Source: Dillenia suffruticosa (taxonomy: Eukaryota > Streptophyta > Magnoliopsida > Dilleniales > Dilleniaceae). From it: a DNA stretch of 64,000 nucleotides. The DNA is taken from contig JAVTVX010000013.1 in assembly GCA_033439265.1 (NCBI GenBank), positions 6,660,501 through 6,724,500 of the forward strand, in the 5' to 3' direction. The notes under the pieces were generated by a model. That model searched no databases. It was not told where the DNA came from and saw only the letters and a list, made by a program, of their open reading frames with translations. Made by a program: the position numbers and the translations under genes. Shown in pieces: positions 12,155 to 23,573 of the stretch. Positions within the stretch are counted from its first letter, which is position 1. Every line of letters begins with the position of its first letter.

Positions 12155-13345
12155 ATTTCTCTCGTAAGCAAATGCGTTAGAGATTCACCTTGGAATTCAA
12201 TTCTTTTTGGCATAAAGTTACAAAGAGCAAGTATGGTCTACATCAGAATGGATGGGATGCCAATGTTGGAGTGAGAGTTTCTCATTGAGTCCTTGGATAT
12301 TCATTTCTCATCCTCTTTTGTCTTTCGGAGTGGGTGATGGTTCTTGTGTCCATTTTTTGAAAGAGATGTGGATTGAGGATTTGCCTTTATCTATTCTTTC
12401 CCTTGCCTTTATAGGTTGTCCAGAATTCATTCAGCTCCCATCAAATATTTTTATACTTGGGAGGGTCATTTGATGTCTTGGAACTTTCTTTTTTTATGAA
12501 ATCTTAACTATGGAGAAGCTTTGGAGTTTTCTTCCTCAATTTTTCCTTGTACAGTGAAATGAACCCTCCCATCATGCTTCAGACGCTAGAATTTGGGATT
12601 TTGATACCTCGGGTGCATTTATTTCCAAATCTTTGCTTCATCATGTTATTAGTATTTCTCAACACACTTGTTTACCTTTAAATACTTTTATTTGGTCGGC
12701 AAAAGGTCCTGCCAAGGTTAGAGCTTTTACTTAATCTATGTTGTTTAACAAGATTAATACTAATGATAATGTTTGCGTTGAATGATAATGTTTGGGTTTG
12801 CCCCAGAAGGCAGCAACCTTCTGGATTTGTTTCTCACGAGTTTGAAAGGTTTTGGAGGGAAGAACGACTCTTGCTTGCTTGGGAAGTGTGCAATTCCTTA
12901 TAGCGGTATATTTGGAGAGAGCAGAATGCAAGGATATTAAAAATCAGACTATTAACTCATCTCTCTTCTATGGGTTAAGGCTTTTTTTTTCCCCCTCATT
13001 TTGTGGACTCACCTCCGGAATTTATAAGGAGTATGGCTTAGAAGAGTTAAAGAGACATTGGGGCAGTTGTGTCTTTGCCTGTTGTTTTTGTTTTGTTTTC
13101 TTGTCACTTCTAAGGAATTTTTATCTTTGAAAGTTTTTGTATATTCTTTCCTTCTTCTAATATAATTCTCCTTCTCTATCTAAGGAAAAAAACTATGGAG
13201 AAAAAAATTTTTGTTCTCCTGGTTCAGGCTAATAATTATAGTTCTCTTTTGGTAGAACTTCTCATTTACTTCTTTTATTATTATTGTTATTAGTATTGTT
13301 ACTTTTTTGTGGTGATTATTCCTTCCGCTGAATGTGATGTAGTCC

Positions 13346-16300
13346 ATGGAAACATCTGGGAAAGGAGCTTCGTACACTTCAATTAACAAGGAAAATGTGA
13401 ACAATAATTACCACTATCGCAGTTCTCTTTGGGCTGCGTCAGAAGGCAAGAGTTCTAGTCCTTCTGGGTTGAGGTCCTTCAAAGAAGATCACTTGTACCC
13501 GGGTCCCTATGAATCTGAAGATTTCCTTGATGAAGGGTATGATTCTAGTGAGGATCCATCTTATACTTTGCAAAGGGCCGTGCCTCCTGAGGTGAACTTG
13601 AGGAATGTATTAACAGGGATATTTTCAATTCTAACTGGCCGTAATAAAGCACCTGGAATTAGTGGCATGCAGCAATCCAATGTTTCATTTCTTGGATCTG
13701 GGAAGAACGGAGATAGCTTCTTGCACTCCTCAGTTTACATCCCAAGTGCTCCACCACTCCTTGAGCCATCCGGAGTTGATTATAGTGCTTATAAAGATGT
13801 ACTGGAAGCTGATCCCCCAGAATGGCTTCCAGACAGTTCCACTTCTGTTTGCATGCAGTGCACTGCTCCTTTCACGGCTCTAACTCGTGGTAGACATCAT
13901 TGTCGGTTTTGTGGGGGAATATTTTGTAGAGCATGCACAAAAGGGAGGTGCTTGTTACCTGTCAAGTTCAGGGAGAGGAATCCACAGAGGGTTTGTGACA
14001 CCTGCTATGATAGGCTTGATCCTTTGCAGGGCATTCTAATTAATTCTATTAGCAATGCTGTTCAAGTTGCAAAGCATGATGTAATAGATTGGACATGCAC
14101 AAGGGGGTGGTTAAATCTTCCAGTTGGTTTGTCCATGGAAGATGAGATATACAAGGCTTCAGTTACCTTGAGGAGCTACTGTCAGGTATACACTTTAAAC
14201 TTAATTATGTTTCATTTTGAGGGAGTTGGTTTTATGATCACAAGGTATTTACTTCTACTGCTTTGTGCTTTGCAGATGAAGTTTTGTGGTGTTTAAAGCC
14301 CTGATTCCAGCTTGTATACTAATTTTGAGTTAGGGTTACACACACCCCTATATATTTATGCATAAAAAAGAATTGTGTTTCACTGTAGGAGAGCCTTCTA
14401 ATTTGTCCTCTTATACTACTTACTACTTGTATTTTTCTTATTTTATAATTTTATTCTATTTTACCTTATTTTATTTTTTTTGGGGGCCAAGTCCAAGTTA
14501 ATTCACTGGACATAGCACTTATCAAGTTGTATTAAGCATGTTTGCGGATGTTGAGAACGGAGAACAAATAATATTGTTATGACAATTGGCGAGAGAGGGG
14601 AAGAGAGAGATTAGATGATGAAAGAGGTTGCTTGAGAGGTTACACGGTGAAACCTTGTTTGAGAGATTATATGATGAAAGGTGCATGTCTACTAGCACTT
14701 GGCACAGTCTATTTATACAACAAAGAATATACTGACAATTAAATACAACAATTTGCTCTGAACATTAACTCCTAACTATTTCCTATGGTGGCTATTCATA
14801 TTCTTATTAGTCTTAATACTTTATCAACTCTCTCTTATTTTCAACACATTCTCTAACATTCTACTGCTATTTCCAACATGGCCAATATTATGTAGTTTTG
14901 TGCTTTCTAGGTTTCTTTATTGGTTGTGTATTAAGAGATCATAGTATGATGGTTCTTCAGATATTTTCCTGTTATTATCAATATTATATATAAGCCTGTT
15001 ATTGTTGGCCGACTTTTTCTTTTCATTTATATGGTTCCTTGATCACATAGCTAGATTATATACACACATGTATTTTCTATTTTACTTATATTCTTCTATT
15101 ACTTCAATGCCATCTGATCATTTGTCAACTTGATAAGATTCTGATTTGCTAACAGCACATCCTAATTGATCTCATTTTTTTCACATATATACTTTGAAAT
15201 TTCTACCTCTCAGTTATTTAGTGAACTGACTATTGAAATTCTAATTAATTGGTATTCAAGTTAAAAAAAAAAAATTAATAGAGTCAAACCGATATATTTA
15301 CATGAAAAATACAATCAATACTTATAATTCTTGATGCAAATTATTGTTTTATTCCAAATTTTGATGTTTCATGTGTAAAGCTCATGCATAAAAGCTAGTT
15401 GAGAAAAGTGGAATATGTTGCTGATGTCTCTTTCTAATATGATTCTTGTCATGGATAGGCTGCCAGATTGAATCCTGAGAGATCGATACCCTTTACAGTT
15501 ATGAAAGGAGCAAGAGGGCTGGCAATTTTAACAGTTGCTAAAGCAGGTGCACTGGTTTCTTATAAACTCGGTACTGGTTTAGTTATTGCTCGCCGTTCAG
15601 ATGGATCATGGTCTGCACCATCTGCCATTCTATCTGTTGGTTTGGGATGGGGTGCTCAGGTAACATTCCGTGGTCAATTAGATCTCCATAGAAATTTTCT
15701 GTATCTGGCTGTTTTGTAACTTTCAAGTATCTGAACTGAAACCTTTTGCTTTCCCCTTTCTGGGTTGTAATTAAGCTTGATACTAGGGACACTAACAGGG
15801 CAGAGCAGGTCTCTTCCTTGAATGCTTGTCTCCTTTATTGGTTTTTTGAAAAATCGAAGCAGAGAGGAATTGGTTGAAATGCAAAATTGGCACGTTCTAT
15901 TACTTGCAAATATGAATAATCTAGGCTAAGTTGGTGAAATTAAATATTATAGGATGGGGCATCTAGAACAATCCTCGTACCATCCCGAGAATAATTAGAC
16001 AGTTTATCCTTGATACTTTCCTTGGTATGCAGTCAAAGCAATGAAGGACTTTCTCATTCGCTGTGAGGCTGTAAGAGTAATACAAAGTACTGGTTAAACT
16101 GTTATCTCTACTTTAATATTAGTGTTGGTTGGGATTTAAACAAATGTTAAAAAATGATAATGAGAAAATGCAGTGGCTTAGGCGAGGAAGCAAAATTGTG
16201 GTCTTTCAAGTAAAAGCACTTCCAAACCTTAGGAATGAAGTTTTTGGTTGATTTTGGGGGATGATTTTCCTTTGTAAATCAATATGGAAAATTTATGTTA

Positions 16301-19300
16301 CACCAAAAGTAGCTTGTTTTGTTTGAGAAAGTGTTTTGGAAAATATGTAACAAAAATACCTCCAAAAAACAGGGTTTACTCTTGTAAATATTGTTCTTTG
16401 TAAGGGGTGAGTGGAAAGAGGAAATTTGTTGACTTAATTCCTCAAGCCAGTTTTTCAATGGTTTGAAGGAAAAGAATCCTAGAATTTTGAAAGGTCTAGA
16501 AAGATCCTTGGTCTCATGTGTTGATATCTCATATATCCTTTTTTTAGTCCTCAAGTTTTTTATTCTTTCATTTATTTATTGAGAATTTTGTAGACTCTTT
16601 GTTGATCCAATAAGTTGTGCAAGAGAGGTTGTTAGCATAAAGATCTTTTAAGTAATGGATATATATATATATATATTTTAAGTTTTGATTGTCATAAAGA
16701 TCTTTTATGAAGATTTGGATTTAAAAACAGCCATTAGTAACATGTGCTTTTTGAGGTTGTTAGCATAACATGATTCAGGCAATGTGTTCCTCAAAATTGA
16801 TGATTTCTTTTCTTTTTCTTTCTTTCTTTTTTTATTTTTTTCCCTGGGTTCTCTGATGCAACAGATTGGGGGTGAGCTTATGGACTTCATCATTGTGCTT
16901 CATGATTCTAAAGCAGTGAAGACCTTTTGCAGTCGCATGCATTTTTCTCTTGGTGCTGGTTGCAGCGCTGCAGCAGGACCTGTAGGGAGAGTACTGGAAG
17001 CAGATCTTCGGGCTGGAGATAAAGGTTCAGGCATGTGCTATACATACAGCTGTAGTAAAGGTATTGAAATTTATCTCAGTTATTCCATATTTAAATTGTA
17101 GGAGCATTTATATGAGGGACTAAAATTTAATTAAAAACATTTTGCCTGAAAAATCACCAAACAGCTGCTGATGCTTCCTATTCGAAAACCAAATGGCAAA
17201 AATCTGTGCATAAATGGTATGTAAAAAAATAAAAAAAATAATAATTAAAAAAAAAAAGAAACAGAGAACAAGAATAGCTTCCAAAGGAAGTACAGTTTGC
17301 CAACACATGGTGATGGAAACAATGTTGGGGTTCCTTTTTCATGACCTGTTTGCTTCATCTTGGCATTTCATCTTCCTTCTTGTAGCCCTTAGGGAAGAAT
17401 CCTATTATTTGGGATGTTATGGTCAACGTCAATGGTCTTCATGATTTTTTTTCTCTTTTGGCTCTTCTTGTGCAAAAGATCTTCATCCTTTGTGTATGGT
17501 CTGACTCATTTTGCATTGTCCTTTTTAGGATGAGTTATAAGGGGTTGTTGGTATCAAGGTTATGATTTGGTTTCTACCTAGAATCATCTGATAGGGTTCT
17601 AAAAGTTGGATCATGGAATCGGATTTTGGATCATATGATTCTACTTAATAATAATTGAGCCTGTTTGGGCCATAGACACTAATGCGTAGGGTACATCTTA
17701 TTATGATTGGTTTCCCTTTCATAAGGATCGGGATTTTTGTTTTCAAAATCTTAGACACAAGACCTTTACTTTTGCGACTTCATATCATTTCCTTATCCTT
17801 TTGGGGTCCAACCAACACATCGACAAGGGCCCACTCCTTTTAGATTTGAGAAGTGAGAAAATCTGTCCTTCTCATAGGTGGTAGGGATTGCTAGAGAGAT
17901 ACTCTGCTAGAAGGTTGGAACGGGTGGAGTTCACAACAAAGTTTAGTCTCTAAAGGAGACCTTAAAAGTGTGGGACAAAGAAATTTCTGGGGGAATGTTT
18001 GAAAATGAACAGTATCCTTCATAGGGGTCTTTTCGGACTTTATTCAAATAGAGTGTGGGCAATGAATTTAAGGAAATTCTCTTAAAGGGCGAGATGGTTG
18101 AAGACAAGACTGTAGTGAATGAAGGGGAGTGATTGTAATACTTGGTTTTTTTAATCAAATGTGAACAATATTAGCCAGAGGAGCTTGATTATAGAGTTAG
18201 GCGATGATACAGGTAGTCATTAATATGACCACCCTTTTGAGCTTCCTATCACTTGGTGAGATATATATTCTTAGGTTTATGGTTTATTCCTATGATTGAA
18301 GGGCTTACTGGCCCCTGATTTGGAAATCTGAAACATTTTAATTGGAGACTCCCTTTGATATGGATGGGTATCAATGAGAGTTCTCAGGTTTAATAAGAAG
18401 GAAAACCTTGGGTTCACATAATTTTACCATGGCTTTTTTTCTGGGACTTTCGGGATGCTATGTGATAATCTGTTAAAGTTTTCGGCAAGTTCTTCAATAA
18501 TGTTGTGGTTGCTATAAGGATGAAACCCACCTTCAATAATGTTGAAGGGCTCGTTCTAGATAACAGACTTCAGACCATCAGTCTTACCACTGGCCTTTAT
18601 TTGATTGTGGCTAAAGTTTTTGGCAAATTGGTTGTATAGGTGCTTAATGAAACTATCTCATATATTTTCAAAGGAGGTACACAGGAGGTAGATAGATTTT
18701 AGTTGCTGCTTTGGTTGCTAATAAGATGGTGGATTATGTAAGAAAAATGATAAGAGGGTAGTTCTCAAATTGGACTTTGAGAGTGACAATGAGAGGGTTG
18801 GTTGGAGTTTCTTGAGCCATGTTATGGAAAGAAAACAATTAAGGGATAAATGAATGTGAAGTTGTTTAGGAATGGATAGCTTATAGGTTATTGTTAATGG
18901 GAACCAGGGGCCTTATTTTAGCTTCTCATGGCATGACAGATAAAGAAAACCCCCAATGCCTTTCCTTTTCTCTTATATTGGCCCTCTTAGCAAATTGATA
19001 TTGAGAGGGATTGAAATGAATACTAGTGTTGTGGTCAGAAGTCATGATGTTTCTAGTTTGCTGAATGATATTGCTGCTGATTAATAAGAAAAGGGAGCAT
19101 CTAAAATCTCCCACCTTTTTTTTTGGGGGGGGGGTGGGGTGGGGTGGGGGGCTTTGGGTGTTAATGCTACAGGTATATTATTTTGGGATCTAGACCGAAG
19201 ATTAATATGAGGTTGGGTTGAAGCATCAAATTTCCATATTGTTTTGACAATTTGGGACCAATGTCGTTAGGAAGTTGTAAAGTGAGATATTATGCCTTTT

Positions 19301-20009
19301 TCTAAAAAGCTATGATGAATCTGTCTGTTCACAAACCCATGCATAGGATGCCAAAAGACTGTTTTTGTTCTGTTCTTTCCATTTTTTTTTTGGGGGGGGG
19401 GGGAGGGGGTAGGGGCTTTTTGTCTAGAGCATAGGAATGACTTCATATGACAATGTGGTTATTTTACAACCTATGGGGATTGTGATTTAGTATTGGTTTG
19501 AAGAAACTGAAAAAACAAAAACCACAAAACAGAACAGGATGTTTTAATAGAAAGAGCATTTATGTTATTCAATTTATTTTCTTTTTATTTATTTTACTAT
19601 TTGTTTATAAAAACATGTGAAGGACATGAATGAATGGTAACTGCAACCCTAATCCATAGTCCAAGCATCTAATTAAACCTACCCATACATTTCACACACT
19701 TGTACCACAAATCATGACATTGGTAAGGTCGGTCTAGAGTTGCATTTTTTGGTCTACTTTGTGATTAATACATATCGAAGTGTTACCACAAACTGATACA
19801 TATTTTTCTTGCAACTTGGAGCAGGTGCATTTGTGGGAGTGTCACTTGAAGGGAACATTGTTGCAACAAGAATGGATACCAACTTGCGCTTCTATGGAGA
19901 TCCCTATCTTACTACAGTTGACATACTTCTTGGGACAGTGGATAGACCAACGGCTGCTGAACCCTTGTATGCTGCCTTAGAAGACCTATATATCAAGTTA
20001 TGCAGGTAA
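13346..20009 (+). CDS. FYVE zinc-finger and SYLF (DUF500/Ysc84) domain protein
   Basis: Coding exons are 13346-14185, 15459-15659, 16865-17060 and 19825-20009 (stop TAA). All have GT-AG borders and closing phases, giving 473 residues. Residues 1-150 are a Ser/Asn-rich leader. A FYVE finger spans about 160-226, with WLPD, the basic signature RGRHHCRFCG (181-190) and paired cysteines (CMQC, CRAC, CDTC). FYVE domains usually bind phosphatidylinositol 3-phosphate on endosomes. From about 265 to the end is a SYLF domain (ARLNPERSIPF, GLAILTVAKAGAL, GLGWGAQIGGE, FSLGAGCSAAAGP, GAFVGVSLEG), a lipid and actin-linked module. Length and order match the plant FYVE-SYLF proteins. The endomembrane trafficking role is family inference. 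Introns 1 and 3 and the leader intron hold transposon remnants. Confidence 0.92.
14575..14878 (-). mobile_element. Probable solo LTR in FYVE intron 1
   Basis: Read on the - strand it starts tgttggaaatagcag, holds a TATA-like gtataaatagac and ends tcataaca, the layout of a copia-type LTR. Another TGTTAGAG start lies 20 bp further in. I find no clear 5-bp TSD, so the ends are approximate and the call is tentative. Confidence 0.4.
17540..19095 (+). mobile_element. LINE reverse-transcriptase remnant in FYVE intron 3
   Basis: Shifted frames resemble plant LINE ORF2. There is a GPTPFRFEK-like endonuclease end near 17830, and near 18560-18840 the RT pieces LIVAKVFGKLVV, LVANKMVDYVRK, VVLKLDFE and GWSFLSHVMERK. 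Stops and frameshifts are many. I cannot see target-site duplications, so the boundaries are approximate. Confidence 0.65.
19125..19151 (+). other. G-quadruplex-capable G tract
   Basis: A run of ten G, then GGGG, GGGG and GGGGGG separated by single T bases, on the sense strand of FYVE intron 3 and preceded by poly-T. The pattern meets the usual four-run G4 rule; run lengths could be affected by sequencing error. Confidence 0.7.
19392..19415 (+). other. Second G-quadruplex-capable G tract
   Basis: Twelve G, then AGGGGG and TAGGGG, about 240 bp after the first tract and again directly after a poly-T run. Similar placement suggests a shared origin, for example two decayed element tails. Confidence 0.6.
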
Positions 20010-20445
20010 TGCACTCCACATTGCATATGGCATCTTTGTACAGTAAATTTAATTTACGTGGAAGTTGTATATACATGGCAATTGCTTTGTTGCACAAGTC
20101 CATTCAGGTTGTGAAACAAACTACTTGTCTATAAAACTGAAGCTGTACAGTATAAAGTTCATTGATTTAATATCTTTAAAAGAATAGGGTGTACCAGTTA
20201 AGGATGCATCTAATTGTGTCTCCATGGTCGTCGCTGTGCTACTGGTTGCACGCTCTCTGATAATTAGTGGGTGATTGTTGTGTATATAATACATGTATAG
20301 ATAGAAAATCAAAGTCAAAATTAAAGAATGATTTCTCTTTCCTTCACTTTCTTCTCTCTCCTAACCACCACCACAACTGATCGATGTCGATTTCTTTCTT
20401 CTTCTTCTTCCCTTTTTTTTTTAATCCCCTTTTTATCTTTTCCGG

Positions 20446-20660
20446 GATAAGTCCACTTAATTGCATGTGATTACATTAGATTGACACTTAATTCTCCTAC
20501 AATCTCAAAATTGTCACTTTCCTCGTTTGTGCTCTCTTATACAAATTTTTGAGATAACTCCACTTAACTCTCTGTAATTACATGGATTGATACTTAATCC
20601 TCTTATGGTTCCTAAATTGTCACTTAATATATTTACAATTTTTTCTGACTTAGCCCCCTC
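20446..20660. repeat. Two diverged tandem copies of a ~107-bp unit
   Basis: gataagtccacttaa at 20446 recurs as gataactccacttaa at 20553. Following blocks also match (attacat..attgacacttaat, aaattgtcactt). It lies downstream of the FYVE gene. Family unknown. Confidence 0.55.
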
Positions 20661-20696
20661 ATGCCCACTCCGATTTGTTCCATTTTGGTTTTCCAT

Positions 20697-21057
20697 TAAC
20701 TGACATGTTGTGTCCCTCTTTTTCTTCTCCTCTTGAAATCCCTTTCAAAATGTAGGGTGGAATTACATTTGAATTAAAGAACAAATCGTCTTTGACCCAA
20801 AGTGAAACCAAATCAAAATCTCATCTCCCCCCAATAGCAGCATCCAAAACCCCAAACTGGGCAAAGATTGCATCACCTCTCTCAACTTAAAACCATTAGC
20901 TCTCCATCCAAATTAAATTAATGTTTCAAAACTCCAGCCTCATTTAAAAAAAAAAAAAAAATCTTTGTTTCATCAATTCATTGAAGAAAAAAAGAAGAAA
21001 AAGAAGGTAAAATTTCTAGAAAATACCCGCCTTTTATTATTTCCCATTCTCAACTTT

Positions 21058-21098
<41 letters not shown>

Positions 21099-21333
21099 GT
21101 GATTTGTGTTTTGTGGGTCTTTCTCTACACTATCAGCATTATCCAAAATTAATCAGATGTTGTTCAATAGGAGGGAGCAACTTCTTTAGGTGCTTTTGCT
21201 TCAAATTCCGCAGTGCCTCTCTCTTTCCCTCTCCCAAATCACTACTTCCTTTCCTCAAACACCTTAATAGCGCGGACCTGAATGAGAGACATAAAAGGAG
21301 AGGAAAACTAGCCAAACTCACGTGATGAGTTTC

Positions 21334-21366
<33 letters not shown>

Positions 21367-21919
21367 GCTATAAATTCATTTGGTTGACTCATCATGTTCA
21401 TCTAATTTCCAGAATTCTACTTTTATTTGAATTAAGAACCCCAAAAAAAAAAACCCTTTAATAGCAAAGAGCTCGTGAATTGCAAATACCATAATTAATG
21501 AAAAACTCCAACGAAGCAAGCTACTGAGGACAAGTGGCAGAAATTGCAAGTACATATAATGAAGTGACAGCTTTGAAACCATAGAGACGTTAAGTGTTTG
21601 AATCTAGCAAATCAATCGTCAAGGCGGGACTCTCATAAGTATTTAAACGAAGATTAGTGACAATTTTCTATAGGTGCATTTTGATAATTTAGATGTATAG
21701 TATTTGTATTATTTTATTTTATTTGCCACGTACTTGTAGTATTTTCTAGTTTAAATGAATAGCTTAAGCATACGACCTTACTTGAACCGGATAGGCTCGT
21801 ATCTCTGTATCATAAAGGAGACAAGAACCAAAAAGAATAGCTTAAGCATTGGGCTTATAATTTTGGGTTTTATGTTTTATATTTGCACCTCCATTAACAT
21901 AACTATGTTCATGGCTATT
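20697..21919. other. Intergenic region with CT and TA tracts
   Basis: It holds a long (CT)n at 21061-21095 and a (CT)n-(TA)n compound tract at 21333-21365. Short open frames here look random. I see no gene. Confidence 0.5.
21061..21095. repeat. (CT)n microsatellite
   Basis: About 17 uninterrupted TC units. Confidence 0.95.
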
Positions 21920-21935
21920 GCCGTAGCATTACTTT

Positions 21936-22120
21936 TTATTTTTATTTTTTTGGTACATGGCTAGACCACCAACCCAGTATCTGGGGGTCGACCGCTTACA
22001 GGGTCCAATTGAAGGGGCAGGTCTCCCAGTACTGATTTTTCCGTTCCTATGGGGGATCGAACTCCCAACCATGGTTAAAGGGTGTCAGTCCCCGAATCAA
22101 CTGAGTCATCAGATGTTGGT
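21936..22120 (-). mobile_element. tRNA-type SINE, antisense orientation
   Basis: The body is 185 bp. Its flanks are a 16-bp near-identical TSD: gccgtagcattacttt (21920-21935) and gccatagcattacttt (22121-22136), one mismatch. On the - strand it begins with a box-A-like tgactcagttg and then a box B (gagttcgatcc, matching GWTCRANNC). It ends in an A-rich tail seen on the + strand as ttatttttattttttt. Box A has one departure from consensus. tRNA-derived SINEs are transcribed by RNA polymerase III and moved by LINE machinery. I cannot name the family. Confidence 0.82.
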
Positions 22121-22136
22121 GCCATAGCATTACTTT

Positions 22137-23573
22137 ATTAGTAGTCTTTTTTGTTTTGTTTTTTATTTTTTTATTTTTTTCAATAGTACAAGGAGATGTA
22201 AGTAAATGGAATCCAATTGGAGAAGAAATGATAGAAGTGAGGAATCTCTATCACTTCAGCTATCCTAAGAAACACTTTAGTGGACATTACTGCAACCTTA
22301 AAGAGGACTGTAACCTTAAAGATACACTTTTTTTTTGTACCATGTCTTGGACACAGTGATCCCTTTCGAAAGGCGAATCTCCAAACGGGGAACGCTCAAT
22401 ACATATGAGGGTCCGATATTTCCACCGGAAGTCGAATCTCGATCATATTTAAAGATACACGCTTATTTCAAATCTATGAACATACTAAAACCCAGCCTCA
22501 ATACGCAGTGCGTTGAACAATATCACTTCAATGCCATTCTTTTAAGCATATCTTGTCAGATGATGGTGGTGCTTCCCAAACGCTTAAAAAATGATGCGAG
22601 AAGAAAAAATGGATTAAGGTGGTCCAATCTCTCTCCCAACTTGTTTCCAATACAAGGGAGTGGTTTGCTCTATTCAAGCAACTCTTCCAAACAACGGTTG
22701 CAAATGTGGCAAATAAGCATGATCAACATGTCCACATTGCAAGTTCTAACATGCAAATCTAGCGAAGTTTTTCCCACAACAAAACGTGGAATGACGAAAT
22801 TGAAGAGAGTGACAACGATGGTTCCCGCCTTTTATGAATTTCTTGCTCTCTGTCTCTGTCGGTGAAAGAAGAAATGTTGAAGGGTTTTTTTAATTTTTTC
22901 TTTTGAAATTAAGTTAAAAATTAAAAATTAATCGGTATATTTAAAATTTTATATTATTTAAATGAGAATATTAATAGAATATAAATAATTATGTGAAAAT
23001 ATAAATGAAACTAAAAAATATAAATTTTTGAAAAAACTGAAACATTCAAAAAAAAGAAAAGAAAAAGTTCCTCCTAAGAGCTTTTTCTTAAAAGCTATTT
23101 TTAAAATTTTTCTTCGTGAAAAACAAAATACCCTTATATTTTTCTTTTTCTCAAATAATGCCCTTATATTTTAGCCCATAGGATTGTGTTGGCTACACTT
23201 GCCCTCTGCATGTCTTTTATATAGCTCCATTTTTTACCAAAAAAAAAGTATAGCTCCATTTACTGGTACTTGAATTAAACTCATTCTTGAATGAAATTAC
23301 AGTAATCCGGGTAATTTCATTCAAGAAAAAATGTGAAGCAAAGCTGCATTAAAGTTTTCAAAATGTGCCCACCATCTCAAAGGAGAAAAAAGAACAAAAA
23401 AAGATTGCTATGCAGCATGCAGAATTAAGTCAAAAATCTTAGACTCCAGAAGAGCTATTGAGACAGAAGATTCACTCATTCATTAAGAGGAATATATATT
23501 CTTGTTGCTCCAACATAAGCGCTTGATGTCACAAGAAAAATCTACAAGTTGGGAAGTGACGGGCTAAAATCAA
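22137..23573. other. Intergenic, with an unexplained 176-residue open frame
   Basis: A + strand frame runs from an ATG at 22335 to 22865. It has ordinary composition but no motif I recognise, no clear codon signal and no similarity to its neighbours. It may be chance or decayed element coding sequence. The remainder is AT-rich, and its right end contains the RAD51 3' flank and a perfect hairpin at 23284-23327. Confidence 0.35.
23284..23327. repeat. Perfect 17-bp hairpin downstream of RAD51
   Basis: ttcttgaatgaaattac (23284-23300) and its exact reverse complement (23311-23327) flank a 10-nt loop. It is about 250 bp past the RAD51 stop codon. It could be a small MITE remnant or an RNA fold in the 3' flank; neither is established. 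Confidence 0.85.

Larger units (their letters stand above)
9242..13189 (+). mobile_element. 5'-truncated, decayed LINE (non-LTR retrotransposon), split by a nested LTR element
   Basis: The flanks carry an identical 13-bp TSD, aaactatggagaa, at 9229-9241 and 13190-13202, with a short A-rich tail (aaggaaaaa) before the right copy. Translation with frameshifts shows reverse-transcriptase pieces: a decayed polymerase motif reading HLQFVDDT near 9400, and a downstream INMAKSELLGSNV segment. After the nested element comes a zf-RVT-type C-terminal region ending in YIWREQNARIF near 12905-12945. Stops and shifts are frequent, so it is dead. It sits in the leader intron of the FYVE gene in the same orientation. 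Confidence 0.82.
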
